NCBI RefSeq assembly: GCF_014649395.1
Contig: NZ_BMSY01000004.1
Coordinates: 736,579 to 800,578 of the forward strand
Reading direction: 5' to 3'
Length of the DNA: 64,000 nucleotides
From: Streptomyces aureoverticillatus
Lineage (GTDB): Bacteria; Actinomycetota; Actinomycetes; Streptomycetales; Streptomycetaceae
Under the pieces are notes generated by a model that was given only the letters and a program-made list of their open reading frames with translations, made no database searches and was not told the DNA's origin. A program made the translations under genes and the position numbers. Positions 25,839 to 34,803 of the stretch are shown here, one piece after another. Position 1 is the stretch's first letter; each line of letters starts with the position of its first letter.

Positions 25839-26031
25839 GGACGCGCTCGGCGAGCCGGAGCACCGGGTCCTGTTCTTCATCGACGTCGTGGTCGGCGTGC
25901 TGCTCCACCGGATGGGCATGACCGGCAGGCCGATGGCCGACGCCGACGTCGCCGCACCGGTCGAGATGGTGGTGCCGCACTTCGCCGACGATCCCGGCCC
26001 GCGGACTCGGCCGAACGGCTTGGCAGGATAG
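25839..26031 (+). pseudogene. TetR-family C-terminal fragment
   Basis: The frame reads RDALGEPEHRVLFFIDVVVG, continues VLLHRMGMTGRPMADADVAA and ends in TAG 26029-26031. It looks like the last helices of a TetR ligand domain; the DNA-binding half is absent. It starts where the opposite-strand hydrolase fragment begins, so the two were probably a divergent regulator/enzyme pair. Confidence 0.45.
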
Positions 26032-26083
26032 GTGGGGTTCTCGTCATTGCGGACATGCCTGAGTGGTTCAAGAATCTTGAGCC

Positions 26084-26797
26084 ATGGACAACACCTGCGA
26101 AGACCTTGACGGATTCGGCGGAATCGGCGGACTCGGCGGAATCGACGAACTCCCCTTTCCCAAGAGCGACTTGGCGGCACGCGCCGTGCGTCACGCCCGC
26201 TCCCTGGAGTCCCCCGCGATCTTCAACCACAGCCTGCGCACCTACCTCTACGGCCGCTGCGCCGGCGAGCGGGACGGGGTGCTGCCCGGCCGCGACTACG
26301 ACGACGAGCTGCTCTTCCTCGGCTGCGTACTGCACGACGCGGGGCTCAGCGCCGAGGGCGACCGGGACCAGCGTTTCGAGGTCGACGGGGCCGACGTCGC
26401 CGCCGAGTTCCTCACCCGCGAGGGCGTGCCGGCCGACCGGGTGGAGGTCGTCTGGGACGCGATCGCGCTGCACACCACGGACACCATCGCCCTGCGCAAG
26501 CGCCCCGAGATCGCGCTGGTGAGCGCCGGAGCCCGGCTGGACGTCGCGGGCAACGCTAAGGAACTTCCGACGGGGTACGCCGACCGCGTGCACGCGGTGC
26601 TCCCCCGCCTGCACACGGCCCCGGCGCTGCGTGACGCGATCGTCGGCCAGGCCCTCGCCAAGCCCGGCAAGGCGCCGCTGTTCACCCTCCCCGGCGAGTT
26701 GGTACGCCAACGGACGGGGGCAGACTGGCCGACGTGGGAGCAGATGACGCAGTCCCCCGGCTGGGGCGACTTTGAGGGCTACGACCCGTCGGCCTGA
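26084..26797 (+). CDS. HD-domain metal-dependent hydrolase (cyanamide-hydratase-like)
   Basis: 237 residues from ATG 26084. HD-superfamily metal ligands: His in IFNHSLRTY, the HD pair in VLHDAGLS, and a later His in AIALHTTD. The pattern FNHSxRTY...LHDxG is shared with cyanamide hydratases. The N-terminus carries a short GGFGG-like run from a 9-base repeat. The last 19 bases overlap the convergent LLM gene. True substrate unknown. Confidence 0.85.
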   Translation: MDNTCEDLDGFGGIGGLGGIDELPFPKSDLAARAVRHARSLESPAIFNHSLRTYLYGRCAGERDGVLPGRDYDDELLFLGCVLHDAGLSAEGDRDQRFEVDGADVAAEFLTREGVPADRVEVVWDAIALHTTDTIALRKRPEIALVSAGARLDVAGNAKELPTGYADRVHAVLPRLHTAPALRDAIVGQALAKPGKAPLFTLPGELVRQRTGADWPTWEQMTQSPGWGDFEGYDPSA

Positions 26798-27894
26798 TTC
26801 TCGCCCGGTCGGTCGACGACGTCCCGTACGGGATCCGCGTCCGGTGCCGGATCCATGTCCCGTACGAGGTCGATGGCCCGGCCCAGCGTGGTGAGGCGGG
26901 CGTCGAGGGTGTCACCGGCCGGATAGAAGCGGACCGTGGTGACCCCCGCCGCCCGCCACACCCGCAGCCGTTCCCGCACCATGTCCTCGGTGCCGATGAG
27001 CGTCGTCGCGAGCACCATCTCGTCGCTGATCAGGCGCCCGGCGCCGTCCCGGTCGCCCGCCTGCCAGCGCTCGCGCACGGCCGCGGCGACGTCGGCCCAG
27101 CCTTGGCGGCTGTACGCGTCGTTGTAGAAGTTGGTGGACGCCGAGCCCATGCCGCCGAGGCTGAAGGCGAGTTCCTTCTTGCGCCCGGCGACCATGGCAC
27201 GCAGGGCGTCCTCGTCCTCGGCGAACGCCACCTCCGCGCCCTGGCAGATGTCGAGCTCCGTCCGCTTCCGGCCGGCTTCGGCGAGTCCGGCGTCCAAGTG
27301 GTCGAAGTAGGCCGCCCGGGCGCCTTCGGGTACGAAGCTGGTGCCGAGCCAGCCGTCGGCGATACGGCCGGTCAGGCGGAGCATGCGGGGTGAGAGCGTG
27401 GCCAGGTAAACGGGCAGGTCGTGTTCGGCGCGCACCGCCAGGCGCATCGGCCTGGCCTCGCCACCCGGCAACGGGATGGTGAACTCCCGCCCCTCGTACG
27501 CGATTTTCTCGCCGGACGCCGCCTGCCGCACGATCTCGACGGTCTCCCGCATGCGGGCCAGGGGGCGGTCGAAGGGGACCCCGTGCAGCCCTTCGACGAC
27601 CTGTGGTCCGGACGGGCCCAGGCCGAGCAGGAAGCGGCCGCCCGAGATGTTGGACAGCGTGATCGCCGCGCGGGCGATGGCGACGGGGGTGCGGGTGGCG
27701 AGCTGGATGATGCCGGAGCCGAGCAGCATGCGCTCGGTCCGGGCCGCCAAGTAGCCGAGCGGGGAAGGCGCTTCGGCACCCCACGCCTCGGCGACCCAGC
27801 AGATGTCCAGGCCGAGCTTCTCGGCCTCGGTGACGTAGGCGACGGTGTCCTGCCAGTCGCCGCCGGACGCCTCGATGGTGGTGGCGGTACGCAT
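26779..27894 (-). CDS. LLM-class F420-dependent oxidoreductase
   Basis: 371 residues. Luciferase-like TIM barrel: N-terminal AEKLGLDICWVAEAWGAEAP, LGSGIIQLATRTPVAIARAA, and ISGGRFLLGLGPSGPQVVEG, typical of F420-binding members in actinobacteria. It should transfer hydride from F420H2 to an unknown substrate. Its ATG overlaps the stop of the SRPBCC gene (TGATG), so the two are translated as one unit. Confidence 0.88.
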   Translation of the reverse strand: MRTATTIEASGGDWQDTVAYVTEAEKLGLDICWVAEAWGAEAPSPLGYLAARTERMLLGSGIIQLATRTPVAIARAAITLSNISGGRFLLGLGPSGPQVVEGLHGVPFDRPLARMRETVEIVRQAASGEKIAYEGREFTIPLPGGEARPMRLAVRAEHDLPVYLATLSPRMLRLTGRIADGWLGTSFVPEGARAAYFDHLDAGLAEAGRKRTELDICQGAEVAFAEDEDALRAMVAGRKKELAFSLGGMGSASTNFYNDAYSRQGWADVAAAVRERWQAGDRDGAGRLISDEMVLATTLIGTEDMVRERLRVWRAAGVTTVRFYPAGDTLDARLTTLGRAIDLVRDMDPAPDADPVRDVVDRPGENQADGS

Positions 27895-28502
27895 CAGGCG
27901 TCACGCCCGGGCCCGCGGCGGGTCCCGGCACCGTCAGCGGACCCGGACCCGGACCCGGACTCGGACTCGGATTCGTTCCGGGACTCGGTCCCGGTCCCGG
28001 TCTCGGCGAGCGCCTTGATGGCCTCGACGGTCGCGCTCATCCCCCGCTCCAGCTCCCGCATCCGCACGAAGACGATCTTCTGTTCCTTCTCCGGCATCCG
28101 CTCGATCGCGAGCGAGATCCCGGACCGGGCCGGACCCATCCGCATCCAGTGCGTCAGCTCGGTGCCGCCGTCGCGCTCCCGCAGGCTGAACCGCCAGGTG
28201 GCGCTGGGGTGTTCGGGGTCGGTCACCGCCCACCCGAAGACCCGCGGCGCCTCGCACTCGACCACGTGGGACACCGTGGTCCACTCGCCGAACGCCTCGT
28301 GCTTGTTGTGCCCGGCGAAGCACGCCCCGCGCGCGGGAGCGACGGCGCCGTCCAGCCACTCCACGGCCTGCAACTCGCCGCTCCGCTCCGGCATCCGCGC
28401 GACGTCGCTCGCGAGTTCCCACACACGCTGGGGCGGCGCGTCGATCCAGGCGCTCACCTCGACGCTCGGCCCTTCCGCGTAACGTACCCCTGTCCACTCC
28501 AT
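27894..28502 (-). CDS. SRPBCC (START-like) ligand-binding protein
   Basis: 202 residues. Polyketide-cyclase/dehydrase type SRPBCC fold: VEVSAWIDAPPQRVWELASD at the start, the central strand pattern HVVECEAPRVFGWAV, WRFSLRERDGGTELTHW, and a long C-terminal helix. The tail is low complexity (alternating Ser/Glu and Ser/Gly). Translationally coupled to the F420-class oxidoreductase, so the pair may act on one hydrophobic substrate. Confidence 0.85.
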   Translation of the reverse strand: MEWTGVRYAEGPSVEVSAWIDAPPQRVWELASDVARMPERSGELQAVEWLDGAVAPARGACFAGHNKHEAFGEWTTVSHVVECEAPRVFGWAVTDPEHPSATWRFSLRERDGGTELTHWMRMGPARSGISLAIERMPEKEQKIVFVRMRELERGMSATVEAIKALAETGTGTESRNESESESGSGSGSADGAGTRRGPGRDA

Positions 28503-28637
28503 GACCAGCAGAGTTGCTCAACAGGACTGACCTGTCAAGCAGTTGTAGTCCCCGCACCCCTAAGGTCGGCCATGGCACCCGCCGCACCGGCGCCGCGGTC
28601 TCCGGCGCCAAGAGACCAGTGAGCGAGGCGAAGGACG

Positions 28638-29060
28638 ATGTGGCCGCGAGTCAACGGAATGCGCTCCCTCGAGCTGGGAACTCCCGGCGCGATGCGGGCC
28701 GAGCTGAACGCCCTGGTCCTGTCCGGGGCGAAGACCGCCACCACCGGTCTCCTCGACGACTACGCCAAGGAGACCGAGGGCCTGGAGTACCCCGGCGAGC
28801 GGCTGGCGGTGCTGGACGACGAGGGCGGATGTGTGGCCGCCGTCGAGATCACGGACGCCGAGGTGACGTCCTTCGCGGAGGTGACGTGGGCCCACGCCGA
28901 CGCCGAGGGCGAGGGCTTCACCTCCCTCGCCGACTGGCGTACGGGGCACCGGCGTTACTGGGCGGACCAGGGCACACCGGTCACGGACGGCACGCTCGTG
29001 GTGTGCCTGGCCTTCCGGCTGACACGCCCGGACGTCGCCCCGCAGAACCATCGTCTCTGA
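28638..29060 (+). CDS. ASCH domain protein
   Basis: 140 residues, ATG 28638 preceded by AAGGA. Pattern LVLSGAKTATTGLLDDY, PGERLAVLDDEG, then TWAHADAEGEGFTSLADWR fits the ASCH/YqfB beta-barrel related to PUA domains. Some members hydrolyse N4-acetylcytidine; others are thought to bind RNA. Single gene. Confidence 0.85.
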   Translation: MWPRVNGMRSLELGTPGAMRAELNALVLSGAKTATTGLLDDYAKETEGLEYPGERLAVLDDEGGCVAAVEITDAEVTSFAEVTWAHADAEGEGFTSLADWRTGHRRYWADQGTPVTDGTLVVCLAFRLTRPDVAPQNHRL

Positions 29061-29151
29061 TGCTTATCTGGGTGATCACGCCGCGGTGAAATCCCTGCAA
29101 CGGAGCTGCGAAGCACGTACCGGACCCCGTCGGCCCCTCGTTGGCCCGTAC

Positions 29152-29391
29152 ATGGAGACCATCGAGGAGTCCGATCAGTCCCCGCCCACAGGAGCCGAAC
29201 TGTTCGGCGCCTACTGGCTCGACAGCCCCGTCACGACGGGAGGCGAATGCCGCTTGTGCGAAACCCTCGCGGACGCCTCGGGCACGGAATGTCCACGAGC
29301 GCGGAGCGTCGGCGGATGGACCCGCGGGGTGATGCTCGCCCTGGCCGTGGCGTGCGTCGTGGCGGCCGCGGCGTCCGAAACGGTGTTGTAG
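29152..29391 (+). CDS. Possible small tail-anchored membrane protein
   Basis: 79 residues from ATG 29152; a longer reading from GTG 29086 is possible. The N-terminal half is polar with GECRLCETL and a later Cys; the end is one hydrophobic helix (GVMLALAVACVVAAAASE). No strong ribosome site and no recognised family, so existence is uncertain. Confidence 0.4.
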   Translation: METIEESDQSPPTGAELFGAYWLDSPVTTGGECRLCETLADASGTECPRARSVGGWTRGVMLALAVACVVAAAASETVL

Positions 29392-29454
29392 TCACGAGGC
29401 CGTGTGAGCAGGGGTGTTGGGCTGATGTCGGCCCGTCGCCCGTCGCCCGTCGCC

Positions 29455-29955
29455 TCAGGGCTGGGCGAACCTCCTGCGCACCTCCGCCCGTTCGGCCAGG
29501 CGGGGCGGGAAGCCCGGGCCCATACGGGGACGGGTGTCCTCGGACGTCATCGGCTGTCTGCAGTGCGCGCACACCACCTCGGCGGCGCTGTCGTGGCCGC
29601 ACGGCTCGTGCCGGAACACGACCGGTGCGCCGTCGTCGCCGCTGAGCCAGCGGTTGCCCCAGCTGTTCATGGCGGCGAGGACGCCGAAGAAGTCGCGGCC
29701 CTTCTCGGTGAGTACGTAGTCGTGGCGCACCGGTTCGCTCTGGTACGGGCGCTTCTCCATGAGGCCGTCGTCGACGAGGCGCCGCAGGCGGTCGGCGAGG
29801 GTGTTGCGTGCGATGCCGAGTTCCTGCTGGAACGTGTCGAACCGCGTGACTCCGTAGAAGGCTTCGCGCAGCACGAGCGGCGTCCACCAGTCGCCGAGCA
29901 GATCCATGGTGCGCGCGATGGAGCAGGGCCAGTTGGCAAAGGATGTCCGCCTCAT
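29455..29955 (-). CDS. HxlR family winged-helix regulator
   Basis: 166 residues from ATG 29955. The HxlR pattern is clear: CSIARTMDLLGDWWTPLVLR, FDTFQQELGIARNTLADRL, and RHDYVLTEKGRDF. The C-terminal part adds CGHDSAAEVVCAHCR, two Cys pairs that could bind zinc or sense redox change, an extension beyond the basic HxlR fold. No divergent partner is close. Confidence 0.88.
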   Translation of the reverse strand: MRRTSFANWPCSIARTMDLLGDWWTPLVLREAFYGVTRFDTFQQELGIARNTLADRLRRLVDDGLMEKRPYQSEPVRHDYVLTEKGRDFFGVLAAMNSWGNRWLSGDDGAPVVFRHEPCGHDSAAEVVCAHCRQPMTSEDTRPRMGPGFPPRLAERAEVRRRFAQP

Positions 29956-30056
29956 GGGGTCAGCATAGGAAGGGTTCGCGCACGCGTACGCTCTCCGGCG
30001 CCCATCGGACGCCCCCGGTGCACCCGGCTGTGTCCCGCGACGGGCCCGCAACGGGC

Positions 30057-30719
30057 TCAACCACCCTCGCGTCGGCTCCCCTTGGCGCGCCGGTGTCCGG
30101 CCACCCGCTCGCGCGTCGCGCACCGCGGCGAGCAGTAGCGACGCGCCGTTCCGCTGCCACCGGTGACGTACACGTTGGCGCAGCGCGGTGAGGCGCACAG
30201 CCCGCCGGGGGGCCGCTGGCGGTCCCAGACGAGGACGGCGAGCGCCATGCAGGACGAGGCGAGGAACCACTCCGCCCAGGGCGCGGTGTCGTCGCTGTCC
30301 AGGTGGATGTGCCAGGGCGCGGCGCCACCGTGCGCGGTGAGCCGGACCGGGCCACAGCCCTCGGCCAGCAGCCGGTTCAGGCGGGCGGCCGCGGTGTCGA
30401 CGTCGGGGGCGGCGAAGACCTCGCGCAGCCGTGCCGCCACCGCGCGCATCTCGACCACGTCCGTGGCGGACACACCCAGCGGATCCTGCTCGCCGTACTC
30501 GCGCAGGACCGCTTCGACCGTGTCGGCGGCGGGTGGCTCGTCGGCGCTGAGGACGTTGACGAGCGCGGCGGCGCGCTGCGCGGACCGGAACACGGAGTGA
30601 CGGGTGGACCACTCGTGCTTCTCGGCCGTGTCAGCCGTCTCAGTCGCCTCAGCCGTCTCAGGCCTCTCGCGCTTCTCGGCCTTCGGCGGTTTCGGGCCTT
30701 TGGCATTCGGCTTGTTCAC
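30057..30719 (-). CDS. CGNR zinc-finger transcriptional regulator
   Basis: 220 residues from GTG 30719. After a charged Lys/Glu tail comes the CGNR N-terminal region, then the C-terminal zinc finger CASPRCANVYV...RYCSPRCATRERVAGHR, which binds DNA. It is divergent from an MFS pump with CGTTAC inverted repeats between. Probably autoregulated and controlling the pump. Confidence 0.85.
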   Translation of the reverse strand: MNKPNAKGPKPPKAEKRERPETAEATETADTAEKHEWSTRHSVFRSAQRAAALVNVLSADEPPAADTVEAVLREYGEQDPLGVSATDVVEMRAVAARLREVFAAPDVDTAAARLNRLLAEGCGPVRLTAHGGAAPWHIHLDSDDTAPWAEWFLASSCMALAVLVWDRQRPPGGLCASPRCANVYVTGGSGTARRYCSPRCATRERVAGHRRAKGSRREGG

Positions 30720-30752
30720 GAAGGTGAGGGTAACGCCTATGGTTCGATGTCC

Positions 30753-30767
30753 CGTTACCTTGTAACG
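30753..30767. promoter_or_regulatory. CGTTAC-CTT-GTAACG operator candidate
   Basis: A perfect 6-base inverted repeat lies between the CGNR regulator and the MFS gene. Additional copies of the half-site occur at about 30730-30735 (GTAACG) and 30785-30790 (CGTTAC, inside the MFS start), giving clustered binding sites. Confidence 0.55.
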
Positions 30768-30775
30768 TGACGTGA

Positions 30776-32002
30776 ATGGCAAAGCGTTACAGGATGGCGG
30801 CGTACGTGACCGGAGCCACGGCGGCGCGTACCGGTGACGAGATGTCAGGTCCCGCGCTGCTGCTGGTGGGCCTGTCGGTGACGGGGTCACCGTCCACCGC
30901 GTCGGCGCTCCTGGCGGGGATCACCGTCTCCGCCGCCGTGGGCGGGCCGGTCTTCGGAGCCATGCTGGACAGGGCGGTGCGTCCGGGCCGGCTCCTCGCG
31001 GGCGCGCTGGCCGCGTACTGCCTCGCGCTGCTCGTCGTCCTGCAGAGCCTCGGGCGTCTGCCGCTGCCGTTCGTCCTCGCCACGGCCGTGTGCGGCGGGC
31101 TGCTCGGGCCCGCGCTCACCGGCGGGTGGACCTCGCAACTGCCCCGCGTGGCCACTCCGGAGGGCCTGCCGCGCGCCAACGCGCTCGACGCGCTGACGTA
31201 CAACTTCGCGAACCTGGCGGGTCCCGCTCTGGCGGGCGCGGTCGCGATGGTGGCGGGCACGTCGGCGGGCGTCGTCGTGTCCCTCGCGCTGATCGCCCTC
31301 GCGCTGCCGTCGGCGTGGACGCTGCCGCGGAATCTCCGGGCCGCCCCGCGCAGGGCCTCGCGGTCGGTCGTCGCCGATCTGGCGTCCGGCTTCCGCGCCA
31401 TCTGCTGCACCCGGCCCCTCGCCCGCGCGACCCTGACCTCCGTCGTCTCGTACGTCGGCGTCGGGATGCTGGTCGCCTGCACTCCCCTGCTCGGCGAACG
31501 GGCCCTCGGCGGCAGTGGATCGGGAACGTTCCTCCTGACCGTCCTCGCCACCGCGTCGCTCGCCGCGAACGCCCTGCTCGCCAGGCGCCCCGACCTGCTG
31601 CGCCCCGACGCGACGATCCTGGGCAGCACCCTCGCCCTCGCCGCCGCCCTGCTGCTCGCCGCGACCGTGTCGCCCCTCGCCCTGTTCACGGCGATGGCGG
31701 TCGCCGGCGCCGGGACGGGCCCGCAGCTCACGGCGCTCTTCGCGGTACGTCACCGGGAGGCGCCGGAGCAGCTGCGCGCCCAGATCTTCACCACCGGCGC
31801 CAGCCTCAAGATCACCGGCTTCGCGCTCGGCGCGGGCATCGGCGGCCCGATCGCCACCTGGTCGCTCTCCGGCTCGCTCGTCGTGGCGGCGGGGTTCGAA
31901 GTCCTCGCCGCGGTGGCCTACTGGGCGTTCAGCACGGGCTCTGTCCCGCCACAAGAGGAACACACGCATCGCCCCTCCCAGGGAAACTCCACGTCACTCT
32001 GA
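30776..32002 (+). CDS. MFS efflux permease
   Basis: 408 residues, ATG 30776. Twelve hydrophobic helices; motif A is degenerate (GAMLDRAVRPGR). The topology is that of 12-helix drug or metabolite exporters. The gene is divergent from a CGNR regulator and its start overlaps a CGTTAC box. Substrate unknown. Confidence 0.88.
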   Translation: MAKRYRMAAYVTGATAARTGDEMSGPALLLVGLSVTGSPSTASALLAGITVSAAVGGPVFGAMLDRAVRPGRLLAGALAAYCLALLVVLQSLGRLPLPFVLATAVCGGLLGPALTGGWTSQLPRVATPEGLPRANALDALTYNFANLAGPALAGAVAMVAGTSAGVVVSLALIALALPSAWTLPRNLRAAPRRASRSVVADLASGFRAICCTRPLARATLTSVVSYVGVGMLVACTPLLGERALGGSGSGTFLLTVLATASLAANALLARRPDLLRPDATILGSTLALAAALLLAATVSPLALFTAMAVAGAGTGPQLTALFAVRHREAPEQLRAQIFTTGASLKITGFALGAGIGGPIATWSLSGSLVVAAGFEVLAAVAYWAFSTGSVPPQEEHTHRPSQGNSTSL

Positions 32003-32141
32003 CGCGCCGACACCACATGGCTCCCACGCGCGCATACGGCCGTAACGTCCGCTTCGTCCTGGGCGTCCCGTCGTGAGCCGCGTGTGCTCCGTCGCGGGCG
32101 CGCCCACCTCGCCCTCCGGAAAGGAACTGGAAGCGCGCACC

Positions 32142-32282
32142 ATGGAGAAGTACGGCAACCCGCTGGGGCCGACGGCCGACCAGCAATTCGCCAAGTACGG
32201 GAGCTGGGCGGCCGTGATCGAGGCGGCGACGCCCAGCAACGCCGCCGTCGATCAGGAGCTCGGACGGGAGCGCCGCAACTGA
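32142..32282 (+). CDS. 46-residue protein coupled to the next gene, unknown function
   Basis: ATG 32142 gives MEKYGNPLGPTADQQFAKYG and ends at TGA 32280-32282, which overlaps the next ATG. An upstream GTG at 32073 would add 23 less ordered residues. The overlap argues it is translated with the downstream gene. No domain recognised. Confidence 0.5.
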   Translation: MEKYGNPLGPTADQQFAKYGSWAAVIEAATPSNAAVDQELGRERRN

Positions 32283-32785
32283 TGCCTGCCATAGGGACAC
32301 CCTCCGCACCGCCGTCCGCGGTCGTGCTGCAGGACTACGACCGGCACGGCCGCGTCTGGTCGCTGGAGACCGGGACGGGCCTGCTCACGCCCGCGTCCGG
32401 CCGCTGCCACGGGTTCGTCCACCTCACGGACGCCTCCCGGCGCGGCGACGCACCGGTCGCGGCCGCCCTGTACGCCGAGGGCGCGGACACCACGACGCTC
32501 TGGCTGCAGTACGGGCCGCGGTGGTGGGACTGCTCCTCGGTCGCCGTGCGGCAGGCGTCCGAGCCGGACGGGCACCGGCTGTTCACGGTCTTCGGGGTGC
32601 GCGGCCCGGAGCTCGAACTGCGCTACCCGGCACCGGATCCCGGGCCCTTCGACCCGGCGTACGACTGGATCGACACCGTCGCGGACGACTTCTTCCTGTG
32701 GGCCGCCGAACGCCTCGCCGACGACGCGGAGGACGGCCGGCGGGCCCTGACGGAGCACTTCGGGACGGGTTTCCTGCCTGCGTGA
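32282..32785 (+). CDS. Unknown acidic protein, second gene of a coupled pair
   Basis: 167 residues starting within the stop of the 46-residue gene (TGATG). No membrane segment or signal peptide. Notable stretches: GRVWSLETGTGLLTP, LWLQYGPRWWDCSSV, and a C-terminal helix AYDWIDTVADDFFLWAAERL. I do not recognise the family; a cytoplasmic binding or toxin/antitoxin-like role would be speculation. Confidence 0.65.
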   Translation: MPAIGTPSAPPSAVVLQDYDRHGRVWSLETGTGLLTPASGRCHGFVHLTDASRRGDAPVAAALYAEGADTTTLWLQYGPRWWDCSSVAVRQASEPDGHRLFTVFGVRGPELELRYPAPDPGPFDPAYDWIDTVADDFFLWAAERLADDAEDGRRALTEHFGTGFLPA

Positions 32786-32951
32786 AAGGGCGACCACAGG
32801 AGGGCCGAGGGGAAAGGGATGGCGGGGAAAAGGGGGTACCCGCGCCTTTCCACTCTCAACGTATAGCCCACCGGGGGGCTTGCGACAAGGCCCCGTTGAT
32901 GCCGCAGAATCGCCCGCCGAAGCCGGGATCTGCGGACATGGGAGTCACGAA

Positions 32952-34187
32952 GTGCGGGTGCTGTTGTCGACCTACGGGTCGCGCGGGGACGTCGAACCGA
33001 TGGCGGGACTCGCGTCGGAGTTGCGGGCGCTGGGCGCGGAGGTGCGGGTGTGCGCGCCGCCGGACGAGGACTTCGCGCGGAGGTTGGCGGGGGTGGGCGT
33101 GCCGCTGGTGCCGGTCGGTCCGTCGGCACGCGCGCTGACGAAGGCGGCGCCGCCGTCGTCGTCCCTGCCCCGGCGTGCCGCGGAGTTGATCGCCGGACAG
33201 TTCGACGCGGTCCCTCCCGCGGCCGAGGGGTGCGACGTGGTGGTGGCGACCGGCGTGCTGCCGGCCGCGGCCGGGGCGCTTTCGGTGGCCGAGAAGCTGG
33301 GCATTCCGTCCGTGTCCGTGACCTTCCAGCAGCTCACCCTGCCGTCGCCGCACCGCGCGCCGCTGGCGTATCCGGGTCGGCCGTTCCCGCCGGAGGTGAC
33401 CGACAACCGGGTGCTGTGGGACCTGGACGCCGAGAGCATCAACGTGCTGTTCGGCGAGGCGCTCAACACGAACCGGGCGGCCCACGGCCTGCCCCCGGTG
33501 GACGACGTCCGCGACTACGTCATCGGGGACCGGCCGTGGCTGGCGACGGACCCCGTCCTGGACCCGTGGCACGGGACGCCGGACCTCGGCGTCGTCCAGA
33601 CCGGCGCGTGGATCGTGCCCGACGTCAATCCGCTCCCGGCTGAGCTGGTGGAGTTCGTGGAGGCGGGGGCGCCACCGGTGTACGTGGGCTTCGGCAGCAT
33701 GCCCATGCACGCGTCGACGGACGTCGCGCAGGTGGCCGTCGAGGCGGTCCGGGCGCACGGCCGGCGCGCGGTCCTGGCCCGTGGCTGGGCCGACCTGTCC
33801 CTGGTCGACGTCCGGGACGACTGCTTCGTCGTCGGCGAGGTCAACCAGCAGGCGCTGTTCCGCGGGATGGCCGCCGTCGTGCACCACGGTGGCGCGGGCA
33901 CCACGACGACGGCCACCCGGGCCGGCGCGCCGCAGGTGGTGGTCCCGCAGGCGACGGACCAGCCGTACTGGGCCGGGCGTGTGGCCGACCTCGGCATCGG
34001 CGTGGCGCACGACGGCCCGACGCCGACCTTCGCGTCCCTGTCGGCCGCGCTCGGGACGGCCCTTTCCCCCGAGACCGGCGCCAAAGCGACCGCCGTGGCC
34101 GCAACGATCCGCACCGACGGAACGGCAGTGGCCGCGAAGCTGCTGTTCGACGCCGTCGGCCGAGAGCGGGCGCCCAGATCCGCCTGA
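32952..34187 (+). CDS. Family 1 glycosyltransferase (antibiotic-type, GT-B)
   Basis: 411 residues. GTG 32952 has GGGAG eight bases upstream. N-terminal acceptor domain starts RVLLSTYGSRGDVEPMAGLA; the C-terminal donor-site signature is VVHHGGAGTTTTATRAG then PQATDQPYWAGRV. This matches the GtfB/EryCIII/sterol glucosyltransferase group, which glycosylates glycopeptides, macrolides or lipids with NDP-sugars. It converges on the carrier-protein operon; no link is evident. Confidence 0.88.
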   Translation: MRVLLSTYGSRGDVEPMAGLASELRALGAEVRVCAPPDEDFARRLAGVGVPLVPVGPSARALTKAAPPSSSLPRRAAELIAGQFDAVPPAAEGCDVVVATGVLPAAAGALSVAEKLGIPSVSVTFQQLTLPSPHRAPLAYPGRPFPPEVTDNRVLWDLDAESINVLFGEALNTNRAAHGLPPVDDVRDYVIGDRPWLATDPVLDPWHGTPDLGVVQTGAWIVPDVNPLPAELVEFVEAGAPPVYVGFGSMPMHASTDVAQVAVEAVRAHGRRAVLARGWADLSLVDVRDDCFVVGEVNQQALFRGMAAVVHHGGAGTTTTATRAGAPQVVVPQATDQPYWAGRVADLGIGVAHDGPTPTFASLSAALGTALSPETGAKATAVAATIRTDGTAVAAKLLFDAVGRERAPRSA

Positions 34188-34228
34188 GTGGCCCAGGACG
34201 GTCAAGTCCGCGTGTACCCCGTGGCCGC

Positions 34229-34792
34229 CTACATGTAGAACTGCGTGAAGCCTCGCAGGATTTCCCGGCCGTCGGTCCGGTATTCGAGGTGGGCCTGGGA
34301 GCCCATGAGGCGGCCGTTGTCGGAGCGGAGGAACTCCACGGGCGCGTGCTCGGAGCGGCCGATGACGCGGAAGCCCCGCGGAGCCTGCCGCAGGTACAGG
34401 GTGTGCCGCTGGAACAGCGTCACCGTCGGCCGCACGTGAGTGAAGAGCGGCTCCCCCGGGTCGACCCGCACCTCACTGCGTCCGACCCGCTGGGGCCCCT
34501 GGGTGAGGTGGCTGCCTGCGGCGACCGCGAGGATCTGCATGCCGCCGCAGATTCCGAGGACGGGGACGTCGGCGGTCATGACGAGGTTGATGAGGGGCTC
34601 GTAGTGCTCGCGGTCGTGGGCCCGCACCTTGGTGCCGCTCAGGACGATCGCCTGGTAACGGCCCTGGAGCCTGGAGGGCACCGAGGCCGTGTCCACCGTG
34701 TCGGTGTGGGATCCCAAGTCCTCCAGGCGTGTGCGCAGTTGAGGCAACGACAGGGTTCCGTTGTCGACGACCAGAACGCGCGGACGCGGCAC
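34229..34792 (-). CDS. Class I glutamine amidotransferase / gamma-glutamyl hydrolase-fold protein
   Basis: 187 residues. GTG 34792 follows GAGGGG, 11 bases after the upstream stop, so it belongs to the carrier operon. N-terminal RVLVVDNGTLSLPQL resembles GuaA/TrpG amidotransferases; nucleophile Cys in LGICGGMQIL; His in RSEHAPVEF. The family either donates ammonia from glutamine or hydrolyses gamma-glutamyl bonds. As last gene of a LysW-type pathway lacking an obvious carrier peptidase, release of product from the carrier is one reading; amidation is the other. Confidence 0.82.
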   Translation of the reverse strand: MPRPRVLVVDNGTLSLPQLRTRLEDLGSHTDTVDTASVPSRLQGRYQAIVLSGTKVRAHDREHYEPLINLVMTADVPVLGICGGMQILAVAAGSHLTQGPQRVGRSEVRVDPGEPLFTHVRPTVTLFQRHTLYLRQAPRGFRVIGRSEHAPVEFLRSDNGRLMGSQAHLEYRTDGREILRGFTQFYM

Positions 34793-34803
34793 GTGGTTGC
34801 CCC

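Noticed and set aside
25839..26031. An intact small gene on the plus strand
   Set aside because: No start codon or ribosome site, and the sequence reads as the tail of a TetR protein only.
29086..29151. An extended GTG start for the small membrane protein
   Set aside because: The added residues look random and lack a ribosome site; kept only as an alternative.
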